NCBI RefSeq assembly: GCF_003431825.1
Contig: NZ_CP020083.1
Coordinates: 1,299,001-1,363,000, forward strand
Direction: 5' to 3'
Origin: Blastomonas fulva
GTDB lineage: Bacteria > Pseudomonadota > Alphaproteobacteria > Sphingomonadales > Sphingomonadaceae
Length of the DNA: 64,000 bases
In this document: positions 10,010 through 18,455 of the stretch, one piece after another
Numbering within the stretch: the first letter of the stretch is position 1
How the letters are laid out: each line of letters opens with the position of its first letter
Made by a program: the position numbers and the translations under genes
The notes under the pieces: generated by a model
The model's database searches: none
What the model was told of the DNA's origin: nothing
The model's input: only the letters and a program-made list of their open reading frames with translations

Positions 10010-10216
10010 TCATGCAAGCGTGAGCAGCCATTTCACGATGGCACCGAACACCGAATCGACTGCCAGGAAGAAGATCGCCAGGATCGTCATCAGGATGAAC
10101 ACCATGATGGCGGTGGTGATGGTTTCCTGACGGCTCGGCCAGACGACCTTCGACGCCTCGGTCTTCACCTGGTTCACGAACTCGCCGGGACTGGTCTTCT
10201 TGCGCTCAGTGGCCAT
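10010..10216 (-). CDS. secE: protein translocase subunit SecE
   Basis: Essential small subunit of the SecYEG channel. It has the conserved amphipathic segment TEASKVVWPSRQET followed by one membrane helix (about residues 35-58). Length 68, typical of alphaproteobacteria. It sits between tRNA-Trp and nusG, a common bacterial order. Confidence 0.95.
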   Translation of the reverse strand: MATERKKTSPGEFVNQVKTEASKVVWPSRQETITTAIMVFILMTILAIFFLAVDSVFGAIVKWLLTLA

Positions 10217-10362
10217 GGCCGTCTAACTTCCCTGTTTCCGATTCGCGGGGCATCATCATGCTGCAGGCACATCGCCGCCAGCCTTGCCCGGCTGAAACAC
10301 GATATATGCACCCTGTCGGAGAAAGACAGCCCCATAACCGCGCCAAGCCGCAGAGGCAAGGG

Positions 10363-10396
10363 GATTCAGAAACCCGGGCGATTCAGAAACTCGGGC
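10363..10396. repeat. tandem 17-base repeat, two copies
   Basis: Two adjacent copies of GATTCAGAAACYCGGGC with one base difference, followed by a partial third start (GAATCAC). They lie in the spacer between tRNA-Trp and secE. The rest of that 206-base spacer shows no gene. Confidence 0.8.
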
Positions 10397-10422
10397 GAAT
10401 CACAAAGCCGGGGTAGGGCCGC

Positions 10423-10498
10423 TGGCAGGAGTGGAGGGATTCGAACCCCCGGCATTCGGTTTTGGAGACCGACGCTCTACCAGCTGAGCTACACTCCT
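10423..10498 (-). tRNA. tRNA-Trp (CCA)
   Basis: The reverse strand folds as a full cloverleaf. The acceptor arm is AGGAGTG paired with CACTCCT, the D arm contains AGCTCAGCTGGTAGAGC, the anticodon arm TCGGT-CTCCAAA-ACCGA gives anticodon CCA, and the T arm contains GGTTCGAATCC. The 3-prime CCA is encoded. Confidence 0.96.
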
Positions 10499-10515
10499 GT
10501 GCGGGCAGGCCGTCG

Positions 10516-10544
10516 CCATTAGCGGCTGCACGCCCGGTGCGCAA
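10516..10544 (-). promoter_or_regulatory. promoter of tRNA-Trp (and likely secE-nusG)
   Basis: Reverse strand TTGCGC (10544-10539) and TAATGG (10521-10516) with a 17-base spacer, ending 18 bases before the tRNA. A closely similar TTG-17-TAATGG arrangement precedes tRNA-Leu at 42193. Confidence 0.6.
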
Positions 10545-10700
10545 GCGCTGCTGTGCGGTTTTGCACCCGCCAGACGCACAACGGGGTGACCGCTTGCCCA
10601 TGATCTGCGCCGGAACGGCACGGCCATGGGGGCGATCACCCCGTGTGAATTCAAAGCCGGTAGGCGCCAGGCCCCAAAAGAGCCCGGAGCCAGGACCAGA

Positions 10701-11216
10701 TCAGCGCTTCGAGAACTGGAAGCTCTTGCGCGCCTTGGCCTTGCCGTACTTCTTGCGCTCGACGGTGCGGCTGTCGCGGGTCAGGAACCCGGCCGACTTG
10801 ACTGCGCGGCGCAGCGTGGGCTCGTACTTGCTGAGCGCCTGGCTGATGCCGTGCTTGACGGCGCCGGCCTGGCCCGAAAGACCACCACCCTTGACGGTGC
10901 AGATCACATCGTACTGGCCGCGACGATCGGTGATGTCGAACACCTGGTTGATCACCAGACGCAGCGTAGGACGTGCGAAGTACACTTCCTGGTCGCGCTT
11001 GTTGATGATGATCTTGCCGGTGCCGGGCTTCAGCCACACGCGGGCCACGGCGTCCTTGCGGCGACCGGTGGCATAGGCACGGCCCTGCTTGTCCAGTTCC
11101 TGCTCGCGGATCGGAGCCGGCGCGCCGCCACCTCCGGTGTGGGCGGGGTTGATCGGGGTTTCGACGTCGGCGGCGATGTCCTTGAGATCGGACAGGGATT
11201 GCACGGTATCAGACAT
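10701..11216 (-). CDS. rpsI: 30S ribosomal protein S9
   Basis: Small-subunit protein whose C-terminal tail reaches the P site. It has the conserved core [15 protein letters not shown] and the terminal [11 protein letters not shown]. An N-terminal extension of about 40 residues precedes the core, as in other alphaproteobacteria. Length 171. The start overlaps the rplM stop by one base (TAATG). Confidence 0.96.
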   Translation of the reverse strand: MSDTVQSLSDLKDIAADVETPINPAHTGGGGAPAPIREQELDKQGRAYATGRRKDAVARVWLKPGTGKIIINKRDQEVYFARPTLRLVINQVFDITDRRGQYDVICTVKGGGLSGQAGAVKHGISQALSKYEPTLRRAVKSAGFLTRDSRTVERKKYGKAKARKSFQFSKR

Positions 11217-11695
11217 TATGCACCCACCTTGTTCTTGCGGTTGAGCGAGGCAACGTCGAGCGCTTCGGGCTGTTGGCCGTTATGCGGATGTTCGGTGCCG
11301 GTAAAGAGATGCAGGTTGCGCATCTGCTGGCGGCCCAGAGGACCACGGGGAACCATGCGTTCCACCGCCTTTTCAAGCACGCGCTCGGGGAAGCGGCCGT
11401 CGAGCACCTTGGCTGCGGTCACTTCCTTGATGCCACCGATATAGCCGGTGTGCTTGTAATAGACCTTCTTGTCGCGCTTGTTGCCGGTCAACACCACCTT
11501 GCCGGCGTTGATGACGATGACATGGTCACCGCAATCGACGTGCGGGGTGTAGCTCGGCTTGTGCTTGCCGCGCAGGATGTTGGCGATGATCACCGCAACG
11601 CGGCCGACCACCAGTCCGTCGGCATCGATAATATGCCACTTCTTTTCCACGTCCGCCGGTTTGATCGACTTGGTGGTCTTGAGCAAAGCCTTCAT
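11216..11695 (-). CDS. rplM: 50S ribosomal protein L13
   Basis: Early-assembly large-subunit protein with the conserved [15 protein letters not shown] and [18 protein letters not shown]. The ATG at 11695 follows GGAAGG by nine bases. A TTG three codons earlier is less likely. Length 159. Translationally coupled to rpsI. Confidence 0.96.
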   Translation of the reverse strand: MKALLKTTKSIKPADVEKKWHIIDADGLVVGRVAVIIANILRGKHKPSYTPHVDCGDHVIVINAGKVVLTGNKRDKKVYYKHTGYIGGIKEVTAAKVLDGRFPERVLEKAVERMVPRGPLGRQQMRNLHLFTGTEHPHNGQQPEALDVASLNRKNKVGA

Positions 11696-11815
11696 GGCCT
11701 TCAACCTTCCAAAACATCAGCCAGGCATCTGACGGACCCTGATCGGGCCGCCCGCCGGTCGGCTGACACGTTTCTATGAAACGAACAGGCCTTTATCGGC
11801 CTGAGCGAAGCGCGG

Positions 11816-11844
11816 CTAATGACGTTGAGGCCACGTTTAGTCAA
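11816..11844 (-). promoter_or_regulatory. candidate promoter of rplM-rpsI
   Basis: Reverse strand TTGACT (11844-11839) and CATTAG (11821-11816), 17 bases apart, leaving a leader of about 115 bases before rplM. Confidence 0.55.
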
Positions 11845-11885
11845 GCATTTTGGGGGGATTGCAAAGAGGTAAAATAATACCTTCG

Positions 11886-12704
11886 TTATCCGGGGTCGGT
11901 CGCCGGCGCCTCCAGCGTGAGCGATTCGCGGAACAAGCGGCTGGTGCCCTCGACCGTGCTGGTCATGCGCCGATCCTGGTTTTCGACCAGCCCGCTGCGC
12001 AAGGACAGCGTGCCGGCAATGCTGGTGGACAGCTGCGCGCCATCGGGCCGGGTTTCGTCCTGCGCGCTTGAAAAACCGAGGGTTTCACCGGTGAGCGATA
12101 CCAGGCGCAAGCGCGCGCCATCGACCGAGGTCAGCTGCCCCGAGCGGCACGGGCGTCCAGCCAGCATCAGCAGCCGCGATGCCTTGACCATGTGCACTCC
12201 GGCACGCTCGGCAGGGGGCAGCGCCGCGAGCCGATCGAGGACCGCCGCGATCGCCACCTGCTCGCGCTCCGGCCGCGCAACCAGCGCGGGATCGCTGCGC
12301 AGGCGATCGATCGCCTGCCTGAGTCGCTCGGGCGCGTCAGGCGATTCGGTCACTCCCAGCAGCGTGCCGCCTGCATTGATCGTGAAGTCGAGAATCTCGT
12401 CAGCCGCGCTTTCGCCTTCGAGCGAGAGCAGCCGCAGCAATTCGGGCGGAGCTTCGACCTGCTGTCCGGTCTGCTGCCAGCGCATCCGATACCCGCGGCC
12501 CGAACGGGTGAAGGACACGGCGTAGGTGACCGTCTGGATGAAGATTCCGTTCGCCAGCGGACGCTCGATCCTGCGGATCAGCACGAGCGGGGTGTCAAGC
12601 GGCGGCGCGAAGGTGATTGTGGCTGCGGGGCAGGGGGGCGATTCGGGAGGGGCAGCAAGGGCAGTGTCGGGCTGGGCGAGCAGCAGCAGCGCGCCCACCA
12701 GCAT
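11886..12704 (-). CDS. exported protein of unknown function
   Basis: I do not recognise a family. The protein of about 272 residues starts with a clear signal peptide (MLVGALLLLAQPDTALAAPP). A soluble, largely beta/alpha-mixed sequence with two Cys residues near 25 and 185 follows. Its ATG overlaps the cutA stop by one base (TGATG), so it is the third gene of a ctaA-cutA operon. A longer in-frame start at 12758 lies within cutA and would bury the signal peptide. A periplasmic location is inferred. Confidence 0.7.
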   Translation of the reverse strand: MLVGALLLLAQPDTALAAPPESPPCPAATITFAPPLDTPLVLIRRIERPLANGIFIQTVTYAVSFTRSGRGYRMRWQQTGQQVEAPPELLRLLSLEGESAADEILDFTINAGGTLLGVTESPDAPERLRQAIDRLRSDPALVARPEREQVAIAAVLDRLAALPPAERAGVHMVKASRLLMLAGRPCRSGQLTSVDGARLRLVSLTGETLGFSSAQDETRPDGAQLSTSIAGTLSLRSGLVENQDRRMTSTVEGTSRLFRESLTLEAPATDPG

Positions 12705-13054
12705 CAGTCGATCGCCAGCGTCTGGCCCAGCACCCAGGCACGGAAGCTGGGCGGGCAATAGTCCACCGGCAGCACCAGCACCGCGGGCTCGTCATAGCTG
12801 TGCAGATGGACGATCCGCGCGACCAGCGCCTTGGACTGGGGCAGTGCGGTCTTGAACAGCACCGGGACCTCGGCCGTTTCGGTGAGTTCACCCTGCCAGT
12901 GACAGATTGCAAGGGCAGGGGCCATGATGTTGGCACACGCGGCAAGCTGTTCGCGCACCACCGTCCGCGCGATGGTCCGCGCCTCTTCCTCGTCGGCAAA
13001 GGGGCAATAGACCAATCGGATGTCCGATCCGTCGCCCGGCAGGTCGCCGATCAT
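12704..13054 (-). CDS. cutA: divalent-cation tolerance protein CutA
   Basis: Small trimeric protein of the CutA1 family (116 residues), linked to copper and other divalent metal tolerance. It shows CPFADEEEARTIARTVV, ACANIMAPA and the C-terminal WVLGQTLAID. The ATG at 13054 overlaps the ctaA stop (ATGA). The 411-base open frame extends further upstream only inside ctaA. Confidence 0.92.
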   Translation of the reverse strand: MIGDLPGDGSDIRLVYCPFADEEEARTIARTVVREQLAACANIMAPALAICHWQGELTETAEVPVLFKTALPQSKALVARIVHLHSYDEPAVLVLPVDYCPPSFRAWVLGQTLAID

Positions 13055-14133
13055 GCAGCCACGGCCACTTGGCGTTGGAGCATATCGCGCTGGCCAAGCC
13101 GGTGCGCGCCCCAAGCCGTGGTCGCGACCAGGATCGCGCCCACCGCCTGATGCAGCACCGCCAGATGCAGATCAACGCTGGTCATCACCGTGGCGATGCC
13201 GAGCAGGATCTGCAGCCCGAAGGCGGTGTGGATGGCGAGCGAGATCCGCCGGTCGACCCGGCGCACCGCGCGGCCCATCACCACCAAGGCGGCGACAGCG
13301 ACGAACGCCCACCAGCGGTGGATGAAGTGCAGCAGGAAGGGATCGTGCGTCAGCGTGTGCACCAGCCCCTGCGACCAGTCGACATCAACGGGGAAGAACG
13401 CCCCGTTCATCAGCGGCCAGCTCTTGGCGGCATAGCCCGCGTTGAGCCCGGCCACCCAGGCGCCGAACAGCAGTTGCAGGAATAAAACGCCGATCACGAT
13501 CAGGCTGAGCCCCGTCATCCGCGCCGGCCTTGCTGCGGGATCACGCGCCAGTGCCTTCAGGTCGAGCGCGGTCCAGATCAGCCCGGCCATGATGAACAAG
13601 GCGTTGAGCAGATGCACCGCAAGCCGGAAATGGCTGACATCGGTGCGCTCGGACAGGCCCGATGCCACCATCCACCAGCCCACCGCGCCCTGCAGTCCGC
13701 CCAGTGCGAACAGGGCGGTCAGCCGCCAGCCATATCCCTGCGGGATCGCGCGGCGCACCGCGAAGTACAGGAACGGCAGCGCGAACGCGACGCCGACCAG
13801 GCGCCCAAGCAGCCGGTGGATATACTCCCAGAAATAGATGGTCTTGAACTCGGCCAGCGTCATGCCGGCGTTGACCTCGATATATTCGGGGATCAGCTTG
13901 TACTTCTCGAACTCCGCGACCCAGGAGGCCTCGCTCAGCGGCGGCAGCGTCCCGGTGACGACATTCCATTCGGTGATCGACAGCCCCGATTCGGTCAGCC
14001 GGGTGATTCCCCCCACCACCACCATGGTGAACACCAGCAGTGCCACCCCATACAGCCAGTTGGCAATGGCCGAGGGGGCGGCGCGCGCGTCCAAGCGTGC
14101 GGCAGAGACAGGTGCGTGCGACAGGCTGGTCAT
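13051..14133 (-). CDS. ctaA: heme A synthase CtaA/COX15
   Basis: Integral membrane enzyme that oxidises heme O to heme A for cytochrome aa3 oxidase. About eight membrane helices are visible. Heme-ligand histidines lie in WEYIHRLLGR, RLAVHLLNA, HFIHRWWAF and LHQAVGA. The sequence TMVVVGGITRLTESGLSITEW is the family signature near residues 35-55. The ATG at 14133 gives 360 residues; a longer frame upstream lacks similarity. Confidence 0.94.
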   Translation of the reverse strand: MTSLSHAPVSAARLDARAAPSAIANWLYGVALLVFTMVVVGGITRLTESGLSITEWNVVTGTLPPLSEASWVAEFEKYKLIPEYIEVNAGMTLAEFKTIYFWEYIHRLLGRLVGVAFALPFLYFAVRRAIPQGYGWRLTALFALGGLQGAVGWWMVASGLSERTDVSHFRLAVHLLNALFIMAGLIWTALDLKALARDPAARPARMTGLSLIVIGVLFLQLLFGAWVAGLNAGYAAKSWPLMNGAFFPVDVDWSQGLVHTLTHDPFLLHFIHRWWAFVAVAALVVMGRAVRRVDRRISLAIHTAFGLQILLGIATVMTSVDLHLAVLHQAVGAILVATTAWGAHRLGQRDMLQRQVAVAA

Positions 14134-14254
14134 GGTGTCGCATTTCGGATGCCGCCGCCCCGCTTGCAAGGTGTTTTTTGCGCTGCGGCAACCGAATGAT
14201 GGGCGTTGCCCAGGATGATGTTTTTGCAATCCCGCACGCAAGCGACATTGCGCA

Positions 14255-14264
14255 ATGATATCAT
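14255..14264. promoter_or_regulatory. perfect 10-base palindrome upstream of merC-like gene
   Basis: ATGATATCAT, an AT-rich perfect palindrome in a GC-rich gap, eight bases before the GTG start of the MerC-like gene. It could be an operator of a metal regulator or part of the promoter. This is speculative. Confidence 0.3.
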
Positions 14265-14273
14265 ATAACCTAT

Positions 14274-14660
14274 GTGCCAGACATGTTGTCTCGTATCACC
14301 AAGTCCGGCCAGCTCGATTCTGCAGCGATTGCGCTGTCGGCATTGTGCATGGTGCATTGCGCCGCGGGCATCTGGCTGGTGGCGGGAATCGCCTCATTGG
14401 GCGGTATCCTGCTCGCCCCCTGGGTGCACGAGATCGGCTTTGCGCTTGCCGCGATCATGGCGGCGCTGGCGCTGGGCCATGGCGTCCGCTCGCACGGAGC
14501 GCGGCTGCCGCTGGCAATCGGGGTGGTCGGAATTGCCTCGATGCTGATGGCGATGACCGTGCCGCACGGAAGTGCCTACGAATATGCGCTCACCCTGGCA
14601 GGCGTCGCCGCGCTGAGCGTCGCGCACCTGCTCAACTACCGCGCCGCGCGCCAGAACTGA
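14274..14660 (+). CDS. MerC-domain membrane protein
   Basis: Small inner-membrane protein with four predicted helices. It has the paired Cys/His motif LCMVHCAAG at about residues 24-32, as in the MerC family of mercury and metal uptake proteins, and a His at the third helix (TVPHGS). Length 128 from GTG 14274; an ATG at 14283 is an alternative. No other mer genes are nearby, so a mercury role is doubtful. A role in metal import or sensing is possible. Confidence 0.75.
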   Translation: MPDMLSRITKSGQLDSAAIALSALCMVHCAAGIWLVAGIASLGGILLAPWVHEIGFALAAIMAALALGHGVRSHGARLPLAIGVVGIASMLMAMTVPHGSAYEYALTLAGVAALSVAHLLNYRAARQN

Positions 14661-14731
14661 GTTCCGCGCAAGCCGGGCACCAACATTCGCACTTGCCCTT
14701 TGCCCGTCATCCGCGCCAAGAGTTTCGGCCT

Positions 14732-15742
14732 ATGACCAGCACCACCCACACCTCCGCTCAGATCAATCTCCACATCAATGGCGAGCCGCGCTGCGTGCCC
14801 GCCGGGCAGAGCATCGCCGCTCTGGTGACCTCGCTCGGGCTTGATCCCGCCAAGGTCGCGGTCGAGCGCAATCTGGAGATCGTGCCGCGCTCAACGCTGG
14901 CGGATGTCATGGTGGGCGAAGGCGACCGGCTCGAGATCGTGCATTTCGTCGGCGGCGGCGACCATGCAGCAGCAGACGACAGCTGGACGGTGGCAGGCCA
15001 TACCTTCCGGTCGCGGCTGATCGTCGGCACCGGCAAGTACAAGGACTTTGCCCAGAACGCCGCTGCCGTGGAAGCCTCGGGCGCCGAGATCGTCACCGTC
15101 GCGGTGCGCCGGGTCAACGTCTCGGACCCCAGCGCGCCGATGCTGACCGACTTCATCGACCCGATGAAGATCACCTATCTGCCCAACACCGCAGGCTGCT
15201 TCACCGGCGAGGACGCGATCCGCACGCTGCGGCTGGCGCGCGAGGCAGGCGGCTGGGATCTGGTCAAGCTCGAGGTGCTGGGCGAGGCCAAGACGCTCTA
15301 CCCCGATATGCACGAGACGCTGCGCGCCACCGAGATTCTCGCCAAGGAAGGCTTCAAGCCGATGGTCTATTGTGTCGACGACCCGATCGGCGCCAAGCGG
15401 CTCGAGGATGCAGGCGCGGTCGCGATCATGCCGCTGGGCGCGCCGATCGGATCGGGGCTGGGCATCCAGAACCGGGTGACCATCCGGCTGATCGTCGAGA
15501 ATGCCAAGGTCCCGGTGCTGGTTGATGCCGGCGTCGGCACCGCATCGGACGCGGCGATCGCGATGGAACTGGGTTGCGATGGCGTGCTGATGAACACCGC
15601 GATCGCCGAAGCCAGGGACCCCATCCGCATGGCGCGCGCGATGAAACTTGCGGTGGAGGCGGGACGCGATGCGTATCTTGCCGGCCGCATGGGCACGCGC
15701 AAATATGCCGATCCCTCGAGCCCGCTCGCCGGTTTGATCTGA
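14732..15742 (+). CDS. thiSG: fused sulfur carrier ThiS / thiazole synthase ThiG
   Basis: Residues 8-76 match ThiS, the ubiquitin-like sulfur carrier, ending HFVGGG. From about residue 84 the protein is ThiG, which builds the thiazole phosphate of thiamine from DXP, dehydroglycine and ThiS-thiocarboxylate. The Schiff-base lysine fits DLVKLEV (Lys 179) and the phosphate site GVGTASDAA is present. Length 336. The ThiS glycine pair is internal, so it has no free carboxylate unless cut. No TPP riboswitch is visible in the 71 bases upstream. Confidence 0.92.
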   Translation: MTSTTHTSAQINLHINGEPRCVPAGQSIAALVTSLGLDPAKVAVERNLEIVPRSTLADVMVGEGDRLEIVHFVGGGDHAAADDSWTVAGHTFRSRLIVGTGKYKDFAQNAAAVEASGAEIVTVAVRRVNVSDPSAPMLTDFIDPMKITYLPNTAGCFTGEDAIRTLRLAREAGGWDLVKLEVLGEAKTLYPDMHETLRATEILAKEGFKPMVYCVDDPIGAKRLEDAGAVAIMPLGAPIGSGLGIQNRVTIRLIVENAKVPVLVDAGVGTASDAAIAMELGCDGVLMNTAIAEARDPIRMARAMKLAVEAGRDAYLAGRMGTRKYADPSSPLAGLI

Positions 15743-15749
15743 CCGGGCA

Positions 15750-15773
15750 CACCGGTTCCACGTGGAACCGGTG
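15750..15773. other. parS-like 24-base perfect palindrome
   Basis: A perfect palindrome centred on CACGTG. Its inner 14 bases, GTTCCACGTGGAAC, match parS cores known from pseudomonads and differ from the window's perfect parS sites by T to C at the symmetric positions. It lies eight bases after thiSG. No T tract follows, so a terminator role is less likely. The rest of the spacer 15774-16205 holds only the promoter and hairpin listed next. Confidence 0.6.
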
Positions 15774-15941
15774 CATTGCCCTCGAAAACCTCTCTGCCTC
15801 CCGCATCGCCCCCGCGCATACGGGGCTTCTGCTGCCGCGCCGCTGTCGCCTGTCGCGACTCCCGCCATGCGCGGAAATGACAAGGGCGTGTGGGAACTCC
15901 CACTTTCCCTAGCGTCAAGCTGAAACGATCATACCGATTCG

Positions 15942-15969
15942 GTGACAGTTTCTTTGCATATGTTACATT
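15942..15969 (+). promoter_or_regulatory. candidate promoter of urcA
   Basis: GTGACA and TACATT separated by 16 bases in a locally AT-rich stretch, about 235 bases before urcA. Weak -35 match. Confidence 0.35.
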
Positions 15970-16130
15970 CGTCGACGACCCGCTGTCGTTCGTCGACGCT
16001 TGTAGTCGTTGAGCGACGCATTCGCCGATTTGGTCGAGCACCCCGCGACCCGCGCAAACCGATCTCCTATCCAGATCGTGTCGCGGATGACCATAGCTCC
16101 CCAGGCCGGGCATCCGCGGCAAACCAGACG

Positions 16131-16169
16131 GACCGGCCCTGATGGGCCCCTTAACCAGCAGGGCCGGTC
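16131..16169 (+). promoter_or_regulatory. inverted repeat in the urcA leader
   Basis: GACCGGCCCTG at 16131-16141 is the exact complement of CAGGGCCGGTC at 16159-16169, with a 17-base loop. It lies 36 bases upstream of the urcA ATG and has no following T run. It could be an RNA structure or a protein site. Confidence 0.5.
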
Positions 16170-16205
16170 ACTGTTCAGTTTGCACCATCGAAAGGACCCC
16201 TCCCC

Positions 16206-16595
16206 ATGTTTGCCCCCGCAACCGCATCGATTTTCACTCGCACCCTGGCCGCCGCTGGCGCTGCTGCCGTTCTGTTTTCCGCCTCTGTCCAGGCCAGCCC
16301 GGTCAAGACCGTCGAAACCGCCAACGGCCGCATCGTGCGCAGCGTCGAAGTGCCGTTCGTCGACCTGGACCTGGCCAGCGCTGAAGGCGTCGCCGCACTC
16401 GAATCGCGTCTCAAGGTCGCATCGCAGCAGGTCTGCGGCGTCACCGAGCGCGTCCCGCTGCAGCAGCAGATGGACCACCAGGCCTGCATCGCCGATACCA
16501 TGGCAAGCTCGAAGCGCGCGATCGTGACGCTCGTCGCCCGCGCCGAGGCCGGTGACCGCTTCAAGGCCGGCGAACGCATCGCCGTCGGCAGCTGA
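16206..16595 (+). CDS. UrcA family exported protein
   Basis: A 129-residue protein with an N-terminal signal peptide (to about residue 30, VQASP). It then has the UrcA-family pattern VPFVDLDLASAEGVAALESRL followed by the conserved Cys in QQVCG and a second Cys in HQACI. The family is common in sphingomonads and Caulobacterales, and its function is unknown. A strong terminator follows, so it is a single-gene unit. Confidence 0.85.
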   Translation: MFAPATASIFTRTLAAAGAAAVLFSASVQASPVKTVETANGRIVRSVEVPFVDLDLASAEGVAALESRLKVASQQVCGVTERVPLQQQMDHQACIADTMASSKRAIVTLVARAEAGDRFKAGERIAVGS

Positions 16596-16634
16596 TTTTC
16601 ACCCGTTTACCACCCTTGGTAAAAGTCGAGACTG

Positions 16635-16667
16635 GACCGGTGGCCCCCAAGCCACCGGTCTTTTTTT
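16635..16667 (+). terminator. urcA terminator
   Basis: Ten-base perfect stem GACCGGTGGC/GCCACCGGTC with a six-base loop, followed by seven T residues. Confidence 0.92.
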
Positions 16668-16679
16668 CGTTGCGAACGA

Positions 16680-17078
16680 TCAGTCGTAATGCACCATGCC
16701 TGGTGCGGTGAGCGCGATCCAGCGGTGCTTGCGCTGTTCGTACACCGAATATTCGGGCGCGGGAAACAGTGGGTCGGCAAAGGTTCCGACCGGTACAGCG
16801 ATCAGGCCGGGCAGCGAATCGGCGCGATACGCCACGGTCGTCCCGCAATCCGCGCAGAAGGTGAACGTTGCAGCGGAGCCACTTTCGCCCTGCTTGGTCC
16901 ACCATGCGGTTCTTCCCGTGATCGCAACACGCTCCTGCGGCCAGCGCGCCTGGAACGCAAAGGCGCTTCCGCTCCGCCGCTGGCAGTTGAGGCAGTGGCA
17001 TATCGATACGCGTTGCGGATCGCCCTGGCATTCCACCGAGACCTGACCGCACGCACATCGCGCTTCCCGAATGGTCAT
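16680..17078 (-). CDS. GFA/CENP-V family zinc protein
   Basis: Small zinc-binding protein of the glutathione-dependent formaldehyde-activating (GFA) fold. Metal Cys motifs are CACG near residue 8, CHCLNCQ near residue 28 and CADCGT near residue 75. Length 132. Members of the family are rarely proven to act on formaldehyde, so the substrate is left open. Its neighbours are unrelated. Confidence 0.85.
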   Translation of the reverse strand: MTIREARCACGQVSVECQGDPQRVSICHCLNCQRRSGSAFAFQARWPQERVAITGRTAWWTKQGESGSAATFTFCADCGTTVAYRADSLPGLIAVPVGTFADPLFPAPEYSVYEQRKHRWIALTAPGMVHYD

Positions 17079-17242
17079 CCACTCCTCCTCCTGAGCCTGT
17101 CGCCAAGCGCCGAGGCTGCACGTCCGGCAGGCAAAAGTCGAGGCGGACGCACGAATGCGCCCGCCTCAGTCCTTCGCGACCCAAAGGACTAGCTCTCAAT
17201 ATCCGATCAGGGGCCTGCAGCGCTCGCTACAGGCCGTGCCGA

Positions 17243-17902
17243 TCAGCGATAGAAGACGTGATTGTCGACAGCGGCGAGGCGCTGCATGCGCCAGCCGGGG
17301 GAGACGTGACGCGCATGGAAGAACAGCGCGCCTTCGACCGGGCTTTCCCAGGCGTCCTTCATCGCGATCTGCGCGATGGCGACAGCCTCGGCCCAGTCAC
17401 GGCTGGCGGTGGGGATGGCAGGCATCCGGCCGCCGCGCACGAACGAGAACTGGCTGGGCTGATAGACCACGCCGCACAGGCTGCTGGCAAAGCGGCCCGA
17501 ATCGCGCCGCGCGATCACCACCTTGGCGACCGCAAGCTGGCCGTTGAGCGTTTCGCCCTTCGATTCGAAGTACACCGCGCCTGCCAGGCAGCGTGTTTCC
17601 TCGTCGGTATCTGCGGGAAGATCGTGCATCGCCACAAGCTGCGTCAGGCTTTCGGCCCTGAGCGGCGGCTGGGCGGACTGGGTGTCGATCTGCTGGGGGG
17701 CGGTTTCAGCATCTGCGATGGTTTCGACAGCGGCATCGGATGCACCGGAAACGGTTTCATCGCTGGTCTGGGCTGGAACCGGCTGGATCATGTCGGCGAT
17801 CAGCGGCGATGCAAAGGCGGCTGAAGCGTCGGTAAAGGTCAGGGTGGCGATCGAGTAGATGGCCACGGCAGCCATGCTGGCGGCCTTGAGAATGGTACTC
17901 AT
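17243..17902 (-). CDS. SleB-like cell wall hydrolase
   Basis: Exported protein of 219 residues with a signal or membrane segment at residues 5-30, an acidic low-complexity linker, and a C-terminal Hydrolase_2 (SleB/CwlJ) domain from about residue 98. The domain pattern ETRCLAGAVYFESKGE includes the catalytic Glu, and QFSFVRGG and ALFFHARHV are also typical. Relatives cleave peptidoglycan; in non-sporing alphaproteobacteria they probably act in wall turnover. ATG 17902 is preferred over a TTG one codon earlier. I see no gene in 17903-18101. Confidence 0.85.
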   Translation of the reverse strand: MSTILKAASMAAVAIYSIATLTFTDASAAFASPLIADMIQPVPAQTSDETVSGASDAAVETIADAETAPQQIDTQSAQPPLRAESLTQLVAMHDLPADTDEETRCLAGAVYFESKGETLNGQLAVAKVVIARRDSGRFASSLCGVVYQPSQFSFVRGGRMPAIPTASRDWAEAVAIAQIAMKDAWESPVEGALFFHARHVSPGWRMQRLAAVDNHVFYR

Positions 17903-18101
17903 CAAAGTCTTTGACTGTGCGGTGAGTCACCTTGATCAGGGCAACATGCTGGCAGATCTGCATCTGCCGGCCGGTCCCGATGGGCTTCCCCCCGTCTGCG
18001 TGCTTGCCGTCAGAATTTCCGTCCGTGGATTTTCGGTTGGAACCTGTCAGCCGCCTGCGCGTTTCTGGTGGACGCGCCCTTCTGTCAGCTGGGCTGACGA
18101 G

Positions 18102-18455
18102 TCAACCAAGCTGACCCAATATCGCGTCGAACTGTGCGCGGTTGGCGACATCCAGTTCAATCACCCATATATCGGGGTCTCTGGACCTGCGACGTGCCAG
18201 ATATTCGGTCAGTGTGCCCTTGGCAGCGATGGTGTCCTCATCCTCGCTCCAGATTTCCTGCCAGGCGATGCCGCTGTCCAGCGCCGATATGCCTTCCAGC
18301 ACGCCGTTATCGCCGCCGCGCACCGTGCGCACGATCAGGATCGCACCCGCGACTGGATCACCCCTGGAGAGCAGGGTCGCAAAGCCGCCCGCGGCCTGGG
18401 TCAGGCGTTTGAGCGCCTCTATGCGGATATGCGCGGCCAGCCGCGCCTCTATCAT
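18102..18455 (-). CDS. DUF1491 family protein
   Basis: A 117-residue protein whose sequence (RGDPVAGAILIVRTV, IWSEDEDTIA, DIWVIELDV) matches the DUF1491 family of alphaproteobacteria. Function unknown. It starts inside the stop of the thioesterase gene (ATGA), so it is co-translated as the last gene of the ptsN group. Confidence 0.82.
   Translation of the reverse strand: MIEARLAAHIRIEALKRLTQAAGGFATLLSRGDPVAGAILIVRTVRGGDNGVLEGISALDSGIAWQEIWSEDEDTIAAKGTLTEYLARRRSRDPDIWVIELDVANRAQFDAILGQLG

Noticed and set aside
10363..10396. Start of a CRISPR array
   Set aside because: Two adjacent 17-base copies without spacers and no cas genes nearby.
14661..14731. TPP riboswitch before thiSG
   Set aside because: The gap is only 71 bases and lacks the conserved CTGAGA-type core.
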